Shown piece after piece: positions 6,407 to 8,856 of a stretch of 8,856 bases of DNA. The stretch is from Bordetella parapertussis. GTDB lineage: Bacteria > Pseudomonadota > Gammaproteobacteria > Burkholderiales > Burkholderiaceae_B. Both the position numbers and the translations under genes were made by a program. Positions within the stretch are counted from its first letter, which is position 1, and the number at the start of each line of letters is the position of its first letter. Below the pieces are notes generated by a model. That model was given only the letters and a program-made list of their open reading frames with translations. It was not told the origin of the DNA and made no database searches. The DNA is taken from contig CALQNE010000140.1 of NCBI GenBank assembly GCA_943331855.1, positions 1 through 8,856 on the forward strand, written 5' to 3'.

Positions 6407-7948
6407 CTAGAAAGATGCCTCGCGAAGTTTCTTCCGATGAATTTTTCCAGCTGGAGTTTTGGGTAGTGCAGGGACGAATACGATGCGGCGTGGATACTCG
6501 TGCTGGCTTAAGCGGGTTCTGACTAAGTCTTGAATTTCTTGTATGAACGTTGCATCGCCTGAACGCTGACTCACCACAAAAGCTTGAACCGCCTGACCAC
6601 GCAAGCCATCCGGTACGCCAATCGCTGCGGCCTCTTGTACGTCGGGATGTTTAAGCACGGCATCCTCGATCTCGACCGCACTCATGGTCCAGCCAGCAGA
6701 AATAATGACGTCATCGGCTCGACCGCCGTGATAGAAATAGCCGTCAGTATCGGTGTGGCCGAGATCTTTTGTGGCGATCCACTGCCCTTTGCGCCATACC
6801 TTGATTTCGCCGGTGATATTGGGCGGGCAGGGCGAACCAGAGGCGTCGTGAACTTCGACTTTGGCACCGGGGATGGGCTTGCCTAACGCCCCGTGCTTGA
6901 CAACAAAATCTTTAGCTCCGGGGTAGCTCACTAAGATCACACCGATCTCGGTGGTGCCGTACATGCTACAGACTCGCAGGCCAAAGGTCTGTTCGATGAA
7001 CTCTTCTGTGGCACTGTCGATGGGCTCGCCAGTGAAAGACATCTTCGTCAGCGCGTACTGATTTTGGTGCGCGCACCCTGAATTTTTCATCATTCGGTAG
7101 TGCGTGGCCGCGGCTGAGATATTGGTAAAGCTGTGTGTTGCTAATCCCTTTAACAATAACTCGGCGTTGAATTTTCCGGCAAACGAGCCGATCGTCAATC
7201 CCATGGCCATCGGGGCGAGGGTGCCATGCCAGAGTCCGTGCCCCCAGGCGGGCGATGACGGACACATGAAGCGATCGCCTGGGCGCAAACCTGTGCCATA
7301 AAGCGCGGCAACCATGAGCGTCACAATCGAGCGATGCGTATGTTTGACGGCCTCGGGTAGTTCACGCGTTGTGCCCGAGGTGTACTGGTACATGGCGTAG
7401 TCAGTGGCTTTTGTGCTCACCTCAATACGTTCTTCTGGGTACTGATCCAGCAAGGCCATCAGTTGATCGTCTGCTAATACGGTGCGTGATTGATACTCGG
7501 CAGAAACAATATTGATTTTTTCTACGTTGGTAAATAAGAGGCTGGGCAGGCAGTCTGCGATTCTAAGATTTAAGCCATCGGGCCCAAAGAGCGTAAAGAG
7601 CGGTACGGCGATCGCACCTGCTTTCATGATGCCAAACAGACAGGTATAGAACGCGAGCGATGGCTCAAGCATGATTGCGACGCGATCACCCGCTTTGATA
7701 TTTTTTTCTTTTAAAAAATGCGCCATCTGTGACGAACGTTTGGCGAGTTGGTCGTATGAGATTCGTTCGTCCGGGGCATCGGTGCGCAACACGATGACCG
7801 CGGTTTGTTCGCTGTTGGCGTGTCGGTCGACACACTCGTGCGCGATGTTCAGGTGTTCGCGATCACCGTCAAATAACTCCCATAGCTTTTCAGGTGAAAA
7901 GTTTGATTGCGCATCTGAGTAGGACGTGAACGCGGTAAGTTTTGCCAT
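6407..7948 (-). CDS. AMP-binding acyl-CoA synthetase (ANL superfamily CoA ligase)
   Basis: This enzyme activates a carboxylic acid to its CoA thioester through an acyl-AMP intermediate. From the ATG at 7948 it has 513 residues. Visible ANL motifs are the phosphate loop YTSGTTRELPEAVKHTH (189-205), the SSPAWGHGLWHG region (231-242), MYGTTEIG (329-336), the hinge region DGYFYHGGRADDVIISAGW (402-420), VEIEDAV (425-431) and the C-terminal PKTPAGK with the likely catalytic K502. The P-loop is unusual: the general form TSGTTGxPKGVxH is replaced by TSGTTRELPEAVKH, one residue longer and lacking the usual Gly and Lys. All other core motifs look intact. A TTG at 7984 would add 12 residues; neither start has a visible Shine-Dalgarno, and ATG is preferred because it leaves a short conventional N-terminus. 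It is the first gene of the leftward cluster, beneath the promoter at 8012-8040. Its acyl substrate is unknown. Confidence 0.92.
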   Translation of the reverse strand: MAKLTAFTSYSDAQSNFSPEKLWELFDGDREHLNIAHECVDRHANSEQTAVIVLRTDAPDERISYDQLAKRSSQMAHFLKEKNIKAGDRVAIMLEPSLAFYTCLFGIMKAGAIAVPLFTLFGPDGLNLRIADCLPSLLFTNVEKINIVSAEYQSRTVLADDQLMALLDQYPEERIEVSTKATDYAMYQYTSGTTRELPEAVKHTHRSIVTLMVAALYGTGLRPGDRFMCPSSPAWGHGLWHGTLAPMAMGLTIGSFAGKFNAELLLKGLATHSFTNISAAATHYRMMKNSGCAHQNQYALTKMSFTGEPIDSATEEFIEQTFGLRVCSMYGTTEIGVILVSYPGAKDFVVKHGALGKPIPGAKVEVHDASGSPCPPNITGEIKVWRKGQWIATKDLGHTDTDGYFYHGGRADDVIISAGWTMSAVEIEDAVLKHPDVQEAAAIGVPDGLRGQAVQAFVVSQRSGDATFIQEIQDLVRTRLSQHEYPRRIVFVPALPKTPAGKIHRKKLREASF

Positions 7949-8011
7949 CGGGTTGTTTTGATTGGTGTGTGGCGCGGCGTTCAAAAGAACGGCAGCAAGT
8001 CTCGATGCCTG

Positions 8012-8040
8012 ACTGTATCGTTTGGCACATTTGTTGTCAA
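8012..8040 (-). promoter_or_regulatory. Sigma-70-type promoter of the leftward catabolic cluster
   Basis: On the - strand, TTGACA (8040-8035) is a perfect -35 box, followed after exactly 17 bp by TACAGT (8017-8012), a 4/6 match to the -10 box. Transcription would start near 8005, giving a leader of about 57 nt to the ATG at 7948. The -35 box is embedded in the inverted repeats of the control region, so a bound regulator at 8031-8070 would touch or abut RNA polymerase. Confidence 0.55.
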
Positions 8041-8070
8041 ATAGACTAATCTATTGTATTAGTACAACAA
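8031..8070. promoter_or_regulatory. Divergent operator region with overlapping inverted repeats, candidate IclR-type binding sites
   Basis: Three inverted repeats overlap here. TTGTTGT (8031-8037) pairs with ACAACAA (8064-8070). ACTAAT (8045-8050) pairs with ATTAGT (8058-8063) across 7 bp. AATAGA (8040-8045) pairs with TCTATT (8050-8055) across 4 bp. They lie between an IclR-family gene and the cluster it faces, where such regulators usually bind. The ACTAAT-N7-ATTAGT element lies just upstream of the leftward -35 box, a position that suits an activator; the outer arms overlap that box, which would suit repression. Part of the element recurs at 3937-3947. Confidence 0.5.
8034..8062 (+). promoter_or_regulatory. 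Candidate promoter of the iclR gene, overlapping the divergent promoter
   Basis: TTGTCA (8034-8039) is a 5/6 match to a -35 box, and TATTAG (8057-8062) a 4/6 match to a -10 box, with 17-bp spacing. Transcription would start near 8069, leaving a leader of about 50 nt before the ATG at 8118. The -35 box shares bases with that of the leftward promoter and the -10 lies in the palindrome arm, so the two promoters could not be occupied at once and the regulator could control its own gene. Confidence 0.35.
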
Positions 8071-8117
8071 CGCACGACACTTCAACGTAGCTTCTATCCT
8101 AGAGAACAGGTGTTTGA

Positions 8118-8856
8118 ATGACTCAAGGCGATCAAATTGTTAGGCCGGCAAGGCAGGAGTCTCAGGCTGGTGCCCCTGTGCTTGGGGCCAACAGACCCAA
8201 ACCAGTGATCCGGTCGGTTCCAGCCGTTTCGCGATCCATTGCGATCTTGCGGTTGCTTGGCAAAACGCGAACTCCCTTGGGGGTCAATGCGATCGCACAG
8301 TCTCTGGGCCTTGTGCCCAGCACGTGCTTACATATTTTGCGCGTACTCGTTGAAGAAAAGCTGGTCGCGTTTGATCGTGATAGCAAACATTACCGGCTCG
8401 GGATCGGAATGCTGGCACTTGCGCGTAGCGCGATCGATGCGCACGCGTTCCCTGGGCTCATTCAGCCCGGGCTAGACGCCTTATCTTCTGTATACAACGT
8501 GACCGCCATCGCTGTAGACGTGAGTGATCCTGAGCAGATGGTCGTTGTGGCACTCTCGCGCTCAACCATTCCGTTCCGGTTACATGTTGACGTAGGTAGC
8601 GTGTTTCCTTCATTGTTGAGCGCGACCGGACGGATTGTCGCTGCCTTTAGTGGCCAATCGACTGCTGAACTAAAAATGCGTTTCGACAAGCTCAGATGGG
8701 CAGGCCCTTTAGATTTTGAAACTTGGTATCGTGAGGTTCAGCTGGCCGCACAAAACGAATACAGCATCGATCGGGGCGCGTACATTGCGGGCGTTACCAT
8801 TGTGGCGGTGCCCGTGGGGCAACCGTTTAAAAAACCGACCCACACCATCGTCTGTG
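8118..8856 (+). CDS. IclR-family transcriptional regulator (partial, 3' end beyond the window)
   Basis: The reading frame is open from the ATG at 8118 to the window end (246 complete codons) with no stop, so the C-terminus is missing. An IclR protein is typically about 250-280 residues, so little may be lost. After a basic, probably flexible tail of about 34 residues comes the winged helix-turn-helix domain: AVSRSIAILRLLGKTRTPLG (36-55), the helix-turn-helix NAIAQSLGLVPSTCLHILRVLVEE (57-80) and the wing FDRDSKHYRLG (85-95). The effector domain follows (about 105 on), with LSATGRIVAAF (167-177) and the family-typical DRGAYIAGVTIVAVPV (218-233). AGG at 8108-8110 lies 7 nt before the ATG and is a modest ribosome binding site. 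Its divergent position strongly suggests that it controls the synthetase-dehydratase-transferase-Bug cluster in response to a pathway acid or CoA ester. Whether it activates or represses cannot be told. Confidence 0.9.
   Translation, partial: MTQGDQIVRPARQESQAGAPVLGANRPKPVIRSVPAVSRSIAILRLLGKTRTPLGVNAIAQSLGLVPSTCLHILRVLVEEKLVAFDRDSKHYRLGIGMLALARSAIDAHAFPGLIQPGLDALSSVYNVTAIAVDVSDPEQMVVVALSRSTIPFRLHVDVGSVFPSLLSATGRIVAAFSGQSTAELKMRFDKLRWAGPLDFETWYREVQLAAQNEYSIDRGAYIAGVTIVAVPVGQPFKKPTHTIVC

Overview
The window looks like an accessory catabolic and transport locus from a Gram-negative proteobacterium. It most likely comes from a betaproteobacterium of the Burkholderiales. The main clues are a stand-alone Bug-type (TctC) periplasmic binding protein next to a CaiB/BaiF CoA-transferase, an acyl-CoA synthetase and an IclR regulator, an arrangement that is very common in that order. 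This placement is inferred from gene content only; no marker gene is present.

Layout: (1) Positions 1-212 hold the probable first codons of a leftward gene for an exported protein, cut by the window edge, and a short divergent intergenic region. (2) Positions 213-2818, + strand, encode a complete three-gene ABC importer of the nitrate/taurine/NMT1-THI5 class, in the order ATPase, permease and periplasmic binding protein. The first two genes overlap by ATGA and the third has its own strong ribosome binding site. (3) A perfect 9-bp hairpin at 2825-2848 separates this operon from a convergent leftward one. (4) Positions 7948 down to 2855, - strand, form a four-gene cluster: AMP-binding acyl-CoA synthetase, double-hotdog MaoC/FAS1-like dehydratase, family III CoA-transferase and Bug solute-binding protein. 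(5) Positions 7949-8117 are a divergent control region with a good leftward promoter (TTGACA, 17 bp, TACAGT) and several overlapping inverted repeats. (6) Positions 8118-8856, + strand, encode an IclR-family regulator whose C-terminus runs off the window.

The probable job of the leftward cluster is uptake of a carboxylic acid (Bug protein), activation to its CoA thioester (synthetase and/or CoA-transferase) and hydration or dehydration of an enoyl/hydroxyacyl-CoA (hotdog protein), under control of the divergent IclR protein. The substrate cannot be read from the sequence. The most useful new observation is an 11-bp sequence, ATTAGTACAAC, that occurs exactly in the iclR/synthetase control region (8058-8068, + strand) and again, on the - strand, in the gap just upstream of the Bug gene (3947-3937). 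It is a candidate operator shared by the two transcription entry points of the cluster. The synthetase and the hotdog protein both depart from the textbook active-site motifs of their families. No RNA genes, insertion sequences or CRISPR arrays were seen.
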